Source: JAIVGV01 sp035295985 (lineage in GTDB: Bacteria; Acidobacteriota; Blastocatellia; Pyrinomonadales; Pyrinomonadaceae). From it: DNA of 12,983 nt. Shown here piece by piece: positions 1 to 8,403 of this stretch. The stretch's first letter is position 1. Each line of letters starts with the position of its first letter. The notes under the pieces were generated by a model. It made no database searches. It was not told the origin of the DNA and saw only the letters and a program-made list of their open reading frames with translations. A program made the position numbers and the translations under genes. The DNA lies in NCBI GenBank assembly GCA_035295985.1, contig DATHBT010000086.1, forward strand, positions 1-12,983, given 5' to 3'.

Positions 1-1092
1 GCGCTCGCGCTCAAGCTCCTCCTGCGCGTTGATTTCGGGTTCGAGTTCGGCGAGAGCGTTGCGGGCGCGGGCGGCGCGTTCGAGCGCGTCCTCGATGCGG
101 CGCACGTCGCGCTCGGCCGCGGCCGACAGCCGCTCGGCTTCGTGCGCGAGCGCGGCCGTGCGGTCACGCTCCCCGCGTTCGAGTTCGAGCGCGCCGATGA
201 GTTCGAGCGCGCTGGTGTGCGCGGCGTAGTCGGCCGCGGTCGCGCGCTGCCGCTCTTCGGCGCGGCGCGCGGCTTCGAGTTCGCCACGCAGCTCGCGCGC
301 GCGTCGGTCGGCCGCGTCTCTCTCAACCGTCGCGCGCTCGACGCGGGCGCGGGCATCGGCGACGCGTCGCTCGGCGGAGTCTAACGCCGCTACTGCTTGC
401 GCGCGGTCTTCGGCTTCGCGCCGGAGCGTTTCGACCGTCTCTTCGAGTCCGGCGGCGCGCGCTGCGGTCTCTTCGAGTTCCGCGACGAGCCGGTCGTAGC
501 TCGCGAGTTGGCCCTGCGCTTGGCCGATGCGCTCGCGCACGTCGGCCGTGCGCTCGCCGATCAGGCGCTCGACGCGCAGGAGCCTGTCCGCGCCTTCGCG
601 GTACTCTTCGACCTTGAGCAGCCGGTCGAAGGCGGCCTTGCGCTGGCTCGCCGGCTTGAGGAAGTCCGCGGTGAGCGTGCCTTGGGGCACGCCGATGGCG
701 GACTTGAAGAGGGCGGCCACGTCCGTGCCCGGCTCTATGCCGAGCAGTTGGCGCAGCATCGCCGACACGTCGTGCTTCTTCTCGGCGACCTTGGCCCCCA
801 GGCCGGGGTCGTGGATGTAGTAGCCGTTGCCGGTGTCGCGATAGACCGTGTAGCTGCGGCCGTCGGCGTCGCTCTCGAAGGTGACGCGGACAGACCCCTT
901 CTTCGCGCCGCGGCGCAGGAAGTCCTCCTTCGAGTAGTCGAGCACGTCGAAGAGCGCCCACGCGACGGCTTCGAGGATGGTCGTCTTCCCCGCGCCGTTC
1001 GGGCCGACGATGGCTGTCGTCCCGCGCTGGAAGTCGAACGCCTCCCGCTCGTAAGCCTTGATGTTGTCGAGTTCGACGCGTGTGACGTGCAT
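1..1092 (-). CDS. SbcC/Rad50-like SMC-family ATPase, N-terminal part (cut by window edge)
   Basis: The open frame reads leftwards from an ATG at 1092 and is still open at base 1, so only the first 364 residues are visible. Residues 30-38 form a Walker A P-loop (GPNGAGKTT), preceded by the usual N-terminal strand with an L-x-N-I-K-A-Y pattern. Q137 lies in a G-V-P-Q-G stretch that matches the Rad50/SbcC Q-loop. From about residue 165 on, the chain is highly charged and rich in Glu, Arg and Ala, as expected for the ascending arm of a long coiled coil. Known members pair with a Mre11/SbcD nuclease to process DNA ends and hairpins; that partner is not in the window. The start lies 3 bases after the stop of the upstream lipoprotein gene and has no clear SD site, so translation is probably coupled. 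It could also be another SMC-like ATPase such as a RecN or RecF relative, but the Q-loop context favours Rad50/SbcC. Confidence 0.85.
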   Translation of the reverse strand, partial: MHVTRVELDNIKAYEREAFDFQRGTTAIVGPNGAGKTTILEAVAWALFDVLDYSKEDFLRRGAKKGSVRVTFESDADGRSYTVYRDTGNGYYIHDPGLGAKVAEKKHDVSAMLRQLLGIEPGTDVAALFKSAIGVPQGTLTADFLKPASQRKAAFDRLLKVEEYREGADRLLRVERLIGERTADVRERIGQAQGQLASYDRLVAELEETAARAAGLEETVETLRREAEDRAQAVAALDSAERRVADARARVERATVERDAADRRARELRGELEAARRAEERQRATAADYAAHTSALELIGALELERGERDRTAALAHEAERLSAAAERDVRRIEDALERAARARNALAELEPEINAQEELERER

Positions 1093-1095
1093 GAG

Positions 1096-1512
1096 TTAAC
1101 GGAGGATTGTTACTTCGACGGCAGTGGCATCGACTTCAACAGGGCCGTGCAGCAGCAACGGATCCACCACCTGCGCGCGCACTCTAGCTCCTGTCCTTAA
1201 AGCCCGGAACGTCGTCGTCACGGTTCCGGTGCTGACTTCCTCTATGATGCGAGTGTCGTTCGTGATCTTGAACTTGGCTTCGCGAAACCTCTTGCCTGCC
1301 AGCTCAACATCAGACAGGTAAACGTCCGCAACGATTTCGCGGTTGAAGACTCCGTATTCAGAATCCACCACGATGTACCTCGCCACTGTGCCGCTCGCTT
1401 CCGCGCCTTCAGCCGACCCACTTTTTGATGCACCGCAGCCTGGCATTAAGCCGGACGAGATCAGACAGATTCCAACCAGTAGAATTTTGTTGAGCATGGC
1501 GGACACAACCAT
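1096..1512 (-). CDS. Small predicted lipoprotein, possibly DUF5666-like
   Basis: A 138-residue protein with an N-terminal hydrophobic segment (about residues 9-22) ending in L-M-P-G-C, a plausible lipobox with Cys26. It is therefore likely lipid-anchored outside the inner membrane. The mature part is a short series of beta strands with alternating Val/Thr/Arg, and its last third (a G-A-R-V-R-A-Q-V pattern, then a V-E-V-x-A-x-x-V-E-V end) resembles the small beta-barrel DUF5666 domain; this resemblance is from memory of the family. Met6 (ATG at 1497) is an alternative start and would give a more typical signal peptide with Cys at 21. Neither start has a convincing SD site. It lies 52 bases after the MFS gene and 3 bases before the SbcC-like gene, so it is probably cotranscribed with both. 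Its function is unknown. Confidence 0.7.
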   Translation of the reverse strand: MVVSAMLNKILLVGICLISSGLMPGCGASKSGSAEGAEASGTVARYIVVDSEYGVFNREIVADVYLSDVELAGKRFREAKFKITNDTRIIEEVSTGTVTTTFRALRTGARVRAQVVDPLLLHGPVEVDATAVEVTILR

Positions 1513-1564
1513 TTCTCGCCCGCAGCCCGCTTTGCCGGTGAGAGCGGGGCGACCTTGTGAAACG

Positions 1565-2818
1565 TTAGCCTAGCATGCCGTCGCCCTTTTTGCTCGCGCG
1601 CGGGATGAGCGCGACGAGTGAGAGCGGGCTTGCCAGCAGTAGCCACATCATCGCGGCGAGGCCGAAGCTCTCGGCGAAGAGTCCGAGGGCGAGCGGGATG
1701 AGTCCGCCGAAGAGGCCGGCCGCGCTGTGCAGCGACATCGCGGTCGCACTCCGGCCGGGCATGGCCGCGTAGAGTTGCGCCTTGAGGATGGCGTACCAGC
1801 CGGAGTTGCCCAGCCCCAGCAGCGCGAGCGCGAAGAGCTTCGCGGTGACGCCCGGGGCTAAGAGGAAGAGCGGCAGCAGCACCAGCGAGGCCGCCGCGCT
1901 CCAGCGCAAATACCTGAGGCCGCGCACGCGTTCGAGCAGCGGGATGACCAAAAGATCGCCCGCGAGGCCCACGCCCGTCCAGACCGCGACGGCGACGGCC
2001 GCCCGCCCTTCCGCGACGCCGACCACGTCCACAAAGTAGAGCGCGATGAAGCCGTGGAAGCCGTCGAGCATCAGGTCGGCCAACTCCAGCAGCGCGAGCC
2101 AGCGCACGATCTCGCGCCGCCTGAGCGCGCGCCAGGCGGTGGCCGCGCCCTCGCGGAAGGCGGCGAGGCGTGAAGCGGCGTGCGGCGGTGGCCCTTCGTC
2201 CGCTGTGCCCGCGGCCGGAGTTGAAAGTGGAAAACGTCTGACCGTGACGAGCGCGGCGAGGGCGCAGACTGAGAGCGCGGCGAAGAGCGTGCGCCAGCCC
2301 GCGCCGAGAGCGACGGCCGACGCCACCGAGAGCGAGCCGGCGACCTGCCCGGCCGATCCCGCGAAGGCCCAGCGCGCCATGTTCTGCTCGCGCCGCGCCG
2401 GATGGGCGTCCATCAGCGCGGCCTGCGAGAGTCCGACGAACGCGCCGGCGGCCGGGTTGAGGAGCATCAGCGCGAGGAGCAGCGACCAGAACCCGTTGCT
2501 CGCGGCGACGAGCGCGAGCGAGAGCGCGTAGAGCGCGCCGCCGCCGATGACGAGAGCGCGGCGGCCCGTCACTTCGGCGACGATGCCGAGCGGCGGCTCG
2601 ACGAGATTGCCGAACAGGCGGGGGACTGAGAGCAGCAGGCCGATCTCCGCGTAGCCGAGCGCGAGATCGCTGCGGACGAGAGGCCAAGCGGCCTCGCCCG
2701 TGCCGAAAACCAGCTCGTCTAAAAACTCGACGGCGAGCAGCGCGAGGGCGAGCGAGCGCAGGGCGCGCCGCCCCGCGGCAGTCGCGGGCGCACACAAATA
2801 TTTGTTCTCTGACTTCAC
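1565..2818 (-). CDS. MFS-family transporter
   Basis: A 417-residue membrane protein of the usual major facilitator length, with about twelve hydrophobic segments in two halves split by a polar loop at about residues 196-240. In the loop after the second membrane segment, residues 78-87 (G-I-V-A-E-V-T-G-R-R) look like a degenerate MFS motif A. The start is GTG at 2818, supported by a GGAGGA site (2823-2828) four bases upstream; no ATG in frame fits better. The substrate cannot be read from the sequence; sugar or drug export are both possible. The opposite-face residues and lack of a binding-domain partner gene give no further clue. It is the first gene of a minus-strand run with the lipoprotein and the SbcC-like ATPase, and is insulated from the TPR gene upstream by a terminator. 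Confidence 0.88.
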   Translation of the reverse strand: MKSENKYLCAPATAAGRRALRSLALALLAVEFLDELVFGTGEAAWPLVRSDLALGYAEIGLLLSVPRLFGNLVEPPLGIVAEVTGRRALVIGGGALYALSLALVAASNGFWSLLLALMLLNPAAGAFVGLSQAALMDAHPARREQNMARWAFAGSAGQVAGSLSVASAVALGAGWRTLFAALSVCALAALVTVRRFPLSTPAAGTADEGPPPHAASRLAAFREGAATAWRALRRREIVRWLALLELADLMLDGFHGFIALYFVDVVGVAEGRAAVAVAVWTGVGLAGDLLVIPLLERVRGLRYLRWSAAASLVLLPLFLLAPGVTAKLFALALLGLGNSGWYAILKAQLYAAMPGRSATAMSLHSAAGLFGGLIPLALGLFAESFGLAAMMWLLLASPLSLVALIPRASKKGDGMLG

Positions 2819-2822
2819 GATC

Positions 2823-2828
2823 TCCTCC
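2823..2828 (-). promoter_or_regulatory. Shine-Dalgarno site that fixes the GTG start of the MFS gene
   Basis: The minus strand reads GGAGGA, then GATC, then GTG. It is among the strongest SD matches in the window and settles an otherwise unclear non-ATG start. Confidence 0.8.
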
Positions 2829-2905
2829 GCGGTTGGTGGGGAAACGGTTGACGCGCGTTCTCGGTAAGTGGCGTCAGTTCCCTGTGGCGGAGGGATCGCT
2901 GTGCG

Positions 2906-2951
2906 GGCAGAGTAGTAGGCGCGTCGGCGCGGGCCGATCAGTCGCTCTGCC
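2906..2951. other. Nested inverted repeat upstream of the MFS gene
   Basis: GGCAGAG (2906-2912) pairs with CTCTGCC (2945-2951). Inside lies a second stem, TCGGC (2924-2928) with GCCGA (2933-2937), closed by a 4-base GCGG loop. It lies in the 257-bp gap between the TPR and MFS genes, about 90 bp before the MFS start, and could be a structured leader or chance pairing in GC-rich DNA. I see no convincing promoter boxes in this gap. Confidence 0.3.
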
Positions 2952-3005
2952 GCGCGTGTGGGCTTAGCGGGTTACCAGGGCGGGAATGTCAGGTCAGTGA
3001 TCACG

Positions 3006-3051
3006 AAAACACCTCCCGTGCCGCGATTCTCGCGCGCGGCGCGGGAGGTGT
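3006..3051 (-). terminator. Intrinsic terminator of the TPR gene
   Basis: The arms 3009-3025 and 3035-3051 are complementary over 17 bp with a single mismatch (one G-U type pair) around a 9-base loop. On the minus strand the stem is followed by a short T run (stem-end T plus three more). It lies 25 bases after the TPR stop codon, the expected place for termination. The plus strand has no T run after the stem, so it acts in one direction only. Confidence 0.85.
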
Positions 3052-3075
3052 CAACGCTCCGACAAGGTTGAGACT

Positions 3076-4725
3076 TTAGAGGTCTGAGATTTTGAGCTGC
3101 GTGTCGGCGTTCTTCCACGCGCGTTCGAACTCGCGGCGGACGAGTTCGGCCTCGCGCGCCTTGCCCTGCGCCTTCAAACTCTCCGCCAGGCCGAAAAGCG
3201 AGCGGCCGTTGCGGCGGTTGCGCGAGAGGTCTTCGCGGAAGACCTGCTCGGCCTCGGCGTGGCGGCCGTCGAGCATGAGCGCGCCGCCGAGGGATTCGCG
3301 CGAGAGGGGGTGATACCAGCCGGGCGGCTCGTCGTAGGCGAGCGCGTCTTCGGCCGCGACCGCTTGACGTAAAAATTCAACTGCGGCCTTGCGGTCGCCG
3401 CGCGCCCCCGCGAGACGCGCGGACAGGAAGTGCCGCGCGATCTTGAGCACCGGCCCGGCGGTGTTCTGCGAGCCGTAGGGCGTGTCGGCGGGGATGGCGG
3501 CAACCGAGTCCGTGAAAATCTTCATCTCGGCCTCGGCCTGCTGCGCCTTGCCCGTCGCGGCGAAGGCCATCCCGCGCGCCCAGTGCCAGAGGGCGCGCGT
3601 GATCGGCTGCGCGGCGTCCGGCTCAGGCTCCTTGAGCACGTCGTCCCAGCGGTTGAAGCGCGTCATGACGAGCGTGGCCGTCGGCATGAAGCCTTCGAGC
3701 GACGGGATGTCTTTCAGGTAAGGCCGCACGTTCGCTTCGAGCCGGCGAGACGCTTTCAACGCCTCGCCGTAGTTGCCCTGCATCGCGTGGGCGGCGGCGA
3801 GGAAGTGCAGGTTATGGCTGTAGTAGCCGGCCGAGTAGATGCCGGGCAGTCCGCCCGACGCGAGGTACTTCTCGTCGGCCTTCGCGGCCCACTCGTTCGA
3901 CTCGGCCGCGCGCTCGTAGTCGCCCGTGCGCATGTAGATGTGCGCGGGCATGTGTACGAGGTGGCCGGCCGCGGGCGAGAGCTTCGCCAGAACGTCGGCG
4001 CTGCGCAGTCCCCGCTCGGGGTTGCGCGACGCCTCGACCGCGTGGATGTAGAGGTGGTGAGCGCCGATGTGATCGGGATCGCGGCGCAGCACGTCTTCGA
4101 GGACACTGATGATCTCGTCCGTCCCTTCCGCGGGCCGGCCCTGCGAGTCGTGCAGCTTCCAGGCGTTGATGATCATCGCGGCGTCGGCGAAGAGCGTCGC
4201 GGCATCGAGGTCGTCCGGGTAGCGGCGCATCAGAGCGCGCATCGCCTCGCGGTAGTCGAGCCAGAGCTTCTTCTGATCGGCGTTCGCGTCGGCCGAAAAT
4301 CTTTTAGATAACGCTTCGAGGTAGGCGCGCTCGTGTTCGGGCGCTTTCGCGGCGAGCGCGAGGCCGCGCTCGACGGCCTCGCGCGCGGCCTTCAAACGCT
4401 CGGCAGGGATCGCGGCCTCGTTGTAGTTGGGGCCTACAGACATAGCGAGGCCCCAGTGCGCGAGCGGCATCTGCGGATCGAGTTCGGCGGCGCGGCGGAA
4501 GCTGCGCGCGGCCTCATCGTGGTTGAAGCCGTACACGAGGATGACGCCCTGATCGAAGAATTTTTGGGCCTCCGCGTTCGCCGACGACGTGGGGAAGCGG
4601 AAGTTGCCGAGGTCGGCGATGAGCCGCGCCGGCTGCTCCGACGGCGGCGCAGGGTTGTGGTGGTGCTGCGCGGAGGCGGGCGCGCAGGCGAGGGCCAGTA
4701 ATAAAACGAGCAGGCGTAACTTCAT
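3076..4725 (-). CDS. Secreted TPR-repeat protein with conserved-looking histidines
   Basis: A 549-residue protein with an N-terminal signal peptide: K2 and R4, a Leu-rich core (5-13), and an A-P-A-S-A cleavage site after A19. A lipoprotein site at Cys14 (L-A-L-A-C) is a weaker alternative. After a His-rich start (H21-H23) comes a TPR-like helix pair at about 70-95, then further helical repeats to the C-terminus, with clear TPR signatures at about 265-285 and again in the last 80 residues. Nine histidines cluster in the middle repeats: H223, H224, H228, H255, H258, H262, H304, H307 and H313. I recall this H-H-L-Y-I-H-A-V and G-H-L-V-H-M-P-A-H-I-Y pattern from an abundant uncharacterised bacterial TPR family. 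Metal or haem binding is only inference. The start is supported by GGGAGAG (4733-4739), seven bases from ATG. It is a single gene between the DUF5615 gene (70-bp gap) and a strong terminator. Confidence 0.88.
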   Translation of the reverse strand: MKLRLLVLLLALACAPASAQHHHNPAPPSEQPARLIADLGNFRFPTSSANAEAQKFFDQGVILVYGFNHDEAARSFRRAAELDPQMPLAHWGLAMSVGPNYNEAAIPAERLKAAREAVERGLALAAKAPEHERAYLEALSKRFSADANADQKKLWLDYREAMRALMRRYPDDLDAATLFADAAMIINAWKLHDSQGRPAEGTDEIISVLEDVLRRDPDHIGAHHLYIHAVEASRNPERGLRSADVLAKLSPAAGHLVHMPAHIYMRTGDYERAAESNEWAAKADEKYLASGGLPGIYSAGYYSHNLHFLAAAHAMQGNYGEALKASRRLEANVRPYLKDIPSLEGFMPTATLVMTRFNRWDDVLKEPEPDAAQPITRALWHWARGMAFAATGKAQQAEAEMKIFTDSVAAIPADTPYGSQNTAGPVLKIARHFLSARLAGARGDRKAAVEFLRQAVAAEDALAYDEPPGWYHPLSRESLGGALMLDGRHAEAEQVFREDLSRNRRNGRSLFGLAESLKAQGKAREAELVRREFERAWKNADTQLKISDL

Positions 4726-4732
4726 CTCGCAA

Positions 4733-4739
4733 CTCTCCC
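4733..4739 (-). promoter_or_regulatory. Shine-Dalgarno site of the TPR gene
   Basis: The minus strand reads GGGAGAG with a 7-base spacer to the ATG at 4725, which confirms the start in front of the signal peptide. Confidence 0.7.
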
Positions 4740-4795
4740 GTTCTTTGAAACTAACCCTTGGAAACTCTTAACGCGAGGAATGTCGCGCGAGAGGA

Positions 4796-5122
4796 TCACT
4801 CAAACGATGGTGGCGAAATCTCGACGAACTGTCCTGCCTGAATCGCCGCCAGCGCGGCTTCAATTTCGGCGATCACGGCTACGACGACGGGGACGCTGTT
4901 GCTCGGGAGCAAAATCACGGCCAGCCTGTATTTCGAGAGGTTTTGCTGGTGGCGGAGACTTTTGTCAGTGGTGATGAATACGTCGAATTTGCCGTCCGCG
5001 GCGGTCAATAATTCTCCATTCTTAAGGCCCGACCAGCCTACCTCTTGAACGGTGCTGACGTGGTGCTGCGGCAAAAGTCTCTTCACCACGCGGGGCGTGC
5101 ACTCGTCCAGAAGCACCTTCAT
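4796..5122 (-). CDS. DUF5615-family PIN-like protein (putative toxin)
   Basis: A 108-residue protein starting M-K-V-L-L-D-E-C, the hallmark N-terminus of the DUF5615 PIN-like family. D6 and E7, the N-G-E at 35-37, and D53 in an I-T-T-D-K pattern supply the acidic residues expected of a PIN-type metal-dependent nuclease fold. G29-W30-S31-G32-L33-K34 also fits the family. Members are usually encoded just after a DUF433 protein and are predicted type II toxins or RNases; direct biochemical evidence for the family is thin to my knowledge. Its ATG overlaps the TGA of the DUF433 gene (ATGA, 5119-5122), so the two are translationally coupled. The length is normal and no key residue is missing. The ATG has no SD site of its own. 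Confidence 0.85.
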   Translation of the reverse strand: MKVLLDECTPRVVKRLLPQHHVSTVQEVGWSGLKNGELLTAADGKFDVFITTDKSLRHQQNLSKYRLAVILLPSNSVPVVVAVIAEIEAALAAIQAGQFVEISPPSFE

Positions 5123-5358
5123 GCGGCTCGGCCTAAGCTCGCGAGAGTGTTTTTCGAAAACTCTAAGACTTGGAGAGCCTGGTCGCGGCCGACGGACGGG
5201 AAGTTGTCAAGGAACTCGTCGAGCGTGAGGCCGGCGGCGAGGTTGTCGAGCAGCGCGGCCACGGGCACGCGCGTCCCGCGGAACACGGGCGCGCCACTCA
5301 TGATTTCGGGATCGACCGTGATCGGGAGTCGCGCGATCTGTTCGTCGAGCGTCAGCAT
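5119..5358 (-). CDS. DUF433-family protein (putative antitoxin)
   Basis: A 79-residue DUF433 protein, recognised by residues 13-34 (an I-T-V-D-P-E-I start followed by G-A-P-V-F-R-G-T-R-V-P-V) and by a helix-turn-helix-like stretch at about 36-66 with the L-T-L-D-E-F-L and N-F-P patterns. DUF433 proteins are small and accompany DUF5615 or other PIN-type partners, where they are thought to act as antitoxin and autorepressor. The frame is open upstream for another 51 codons inside lepA, but an AGGAGG site (5367-5372) eight bases before Met at 5358 fixes the start. It lies 17 bases after the lepA stop and overlaps the next gene by 4 bases, which makes lepA, DUF433 and DUF5615 look like one transcript unless a promoter lies inside lepA. 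Confidence 0.85.
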   Translation of the reverse strand: MLTLDEQIARLPITVDPEIMSGAPVFRGTRVPVAALLDNLAAGLTLDEFLDNFPSVGRDQALQVLEFSKNTLASLGRAA

Positions 5359-5366
5359 CGGCTTCG

Positions 5367-5372
5367 CCTCCT
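5367..5372 (-). promoter_or_regulatory. Shine-Dalgarno site that fixes the DUF433 start
   Basis: The minus strand reads a full AGGAGG with an 8-base spacer to ATG 5358. It lies just past the lepA stop and rules out the longer 130-residue reading that starts inside lepA. Confidence 0.8.
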
Positions 5373-5375
5373 GGA

Positions 5376-7175
<1,800 letters not shown>

Positions 7176-7181
7176 TAGAAG

Positions 7182-7304
7182 AAGCTGTTAGCGATTAGCT
7201 GTCAGCTATTAGCCCCGACTCTTTCCAAGCCGCTCGGACGGCCGGAGGGTGAATGCCTGCGCGGCGTTCAAAGCTAACAGCTAACAGCTAATCGCTAACA
7301 GCTT
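7182..7304. repeat. Heptamer palindrome R1 (GCTGTTA type), leader of lepA
   Basis: Arms 7182-7213 and 7273-7304 are inverted copies matching at 30 of 32 positions around a 59-base spacer. Each arm is four tandem 7-bp words: GCTGTTA, GCGATTA, GCTGTCA and GCTATTA on the left, and TAACAGC, TAACAGC, TAATCGC and TAACAGC on the right. The odd word GCGATTA / TAATCGC occupies the mirrored position in both arms. The two mismatches become G-U pairs in a minus-strand RNA, the lepA direction. The arm begins 6 bp before the lepA ATG. Confidence 0.9.
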
Positions 7305-7376
7305 AACATAACAAAACGGGCGCTAAACCGCACGCACGCGCCCGCGGGCGGCTCTGTCGCGGGCGGCGGCCAGGTG

Positions 7377-7405
7377 TTGCAACCTCGACGCGGGAAGCGT
7401 ATAAG
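7377..7405 (+). promoter_or_regulatory. Sigma70-like promoter for the alpha/beta hydrolase
   Basis: TTGCAA (7377-7382), a 17-base spacer, then TATAAG (7400-7405). This matches the consensus at 4 and 5 of 6 positions with ideal spacing. It would start transcription near 7412 and leave a leader of about 140 bases before the GTG at 7552. Together with repeat R1 it accounts for the 376-bp gap between lepA and the hydrolase; the rest (7413-7537) shows nothing I recognise. Confidence 0.5.
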
Positions 7406-7537
7406 GCTGGGCGGGTGAGTAGTCACGTTAGGGCGTGAGGTGCGGGGAGCGAATCGAGAACGCCCCCGGCAACAGTAACTAATCCGTCGCGGCAGCTTCT
7501 GCCCGGCGGGTTTTGCATTTTCGGGGAGTGCTCTAGC

Positions 7538-7544
7538 GAGGGAG
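7538..7544 (+). promoter_or_regulatory. Shine-Dalgarno site that selects GTG 7552
   Basis: GAGGGAG with a 7-base spacer precedes GTG 7552. The first in-frame ATG (Met22, at 7615) has no such site. Confidence 0.65.
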
Positions 7545-7551
7545 TATTGGT

Positions 7552-8388
7552 GTGAGCCGAGACGCTGAACAGGAACACATCTCGAAGAAGACGGTGGTCT
7601 GCCGAATCCCCGGCATGGACGACGTGAGGGTGCTGCGTGACCTGGAATACCATGCGGCCGACGCGGGCGCGCTGACGATGGATATTTACCAGCCGCCTGA
7701 TGGGCATGGCGAAAAGCCGGCCCCCGCCGTCGTTATCGTGGCCGGCTACCCCGATCCGGGCTTCGAGGCTGTGATCGGCTGTAAGTTCAAAGAGATGGGA
7801 TCGTCAGTCTCCTGGGGGCGGCTGATGGCCGCGTCGGGGCTGGCCGCGATCACCTACACGAACCGGGAACCCGCGGCGGACGTTCACACGCTGCTCCGTT
7901 ACATCCGGCGGCACGCCGGCGAGTTGGGGATTGACGCGAACAGGATCGGACTGTGGGCCAGCTCCGGCAACGTCCCGCTCGCGCTGTCGGTGCTGATGCG
8001 GGAGGGCGTTGACTTCCTGAGGTGTGCCGCCCTGTGTTACGGGTACACGCTGGACTCGGGCGGGTCGGACGCCGTGGCCGAGGCTGCCGGGGCGTGGGGG
8101 TTCGCCAACCCTTGCGCGGGCAAGTCGGTCGCCGATCTCCCGCGGGAACTGCCCCTGTTCATAGCGCGGGCGGGCCGCGACGAACTCCCACACCTCAACG
8201 AAACCCTCGACCGCTTCTTATCCGGGGTGCTGAGCCACAACCTGCCCGTCACACTCGTCAACCACCCCGTCGCCCCGCACGCCTTCGACCTGCTCGACGA
8301 CAGCGAGACCACCCGCGAGATCGTCCGGCAGATACTCGCCTTCATGCGGTTCCACCTTTTGGGGACGCGCGCGAACAGTCCGGCATGA
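7552..8388 (+). CDS. Alpha/beta-hydrolase fold protein
   Basis: A 278-residue protein of dienelactone-hydrolase / BD-FAE-like layout with no signal peptide, so likely cytoplasmic. After a lead-in with L41-T-M-D-I-Y (a common start of this class) comes strand 3 (A-V-V-I-V-A-G-Y, about 59-66). The nucleophile elbow is W135-A-S-S-G139, with S137 in the nucleophile place but the first Gly of the usual G-x-S-x-G missing. D210 in A-G-R-D-E and H243 in A-P-H-A-F-D complete a plausible triad in the right order and spacing. The substrate is unknown. The GTG start at 7552 is chosen because of its SD site; a start at Met22 would remove a poorly conserved-looking lead. The gene has its own likely promoter and converges on the Dam gene with 15 bases between the stops. 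Confidence 0.82.
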   Translation: MSRDAEQEHISKKTVVCRIPGMDDVRVLRDLEYHAADAGALTMDIYQPPDGHGEKPAPAVVIVAGYPDPGFEAVIGCKFKEMGSSVSWGRLMAASGLAAITYTNREPAADVHTLLRYIRRHAGELGIDANRIGLWASSGNVPLALSVLMREGVDFLRCAALCYGYTLDSGGSDAVAEAAGAWGFANPCAGKSVADLPRELPLFIARAGRDELPHLNETLDRFLSGVLSHNLPVTLVNHPVAPHAFDLLDDSETTREIVRQILAFMRFHLLGTRANSPA

Positions 8389-8403
8389 TTCCGCCCCCGA
8401 TCT

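Noticed and set aside
1..380. Runs of alternating GC (possible Z-DNA) in the SbcC-like gene
   Set aside because: They are explained by Glu/Arg/Ala codons of a coiled coil in a high-GC genome.
397..1200. 267-residue plus-strand open frame opposite the SbcC-like gene
   Set aside because: The minus strand carries the P-loop and Q-loop; this frame is a shadow without motifs.
1461..2795. 444-residue open frame on the minus strand overlapping the MFS gene
   Set aside because: It is an Arg/Ala-rich reading in another frame with no membrane segments or motifs. The MFS frame has a full SD site and clear hydrophobic segments.
7300..7330. lepA promoter with a TATGTT -10 box on the minus strand
   Set aside because: No acceptable -35 box lies 16-18 bases upstream.
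7423..7707. 94-residue minus-strand open frame in the gap before the hydrolase
   Set aside because: It overlaps the hydrolase start antisense, has no SD site and shows no recognisable pattern.
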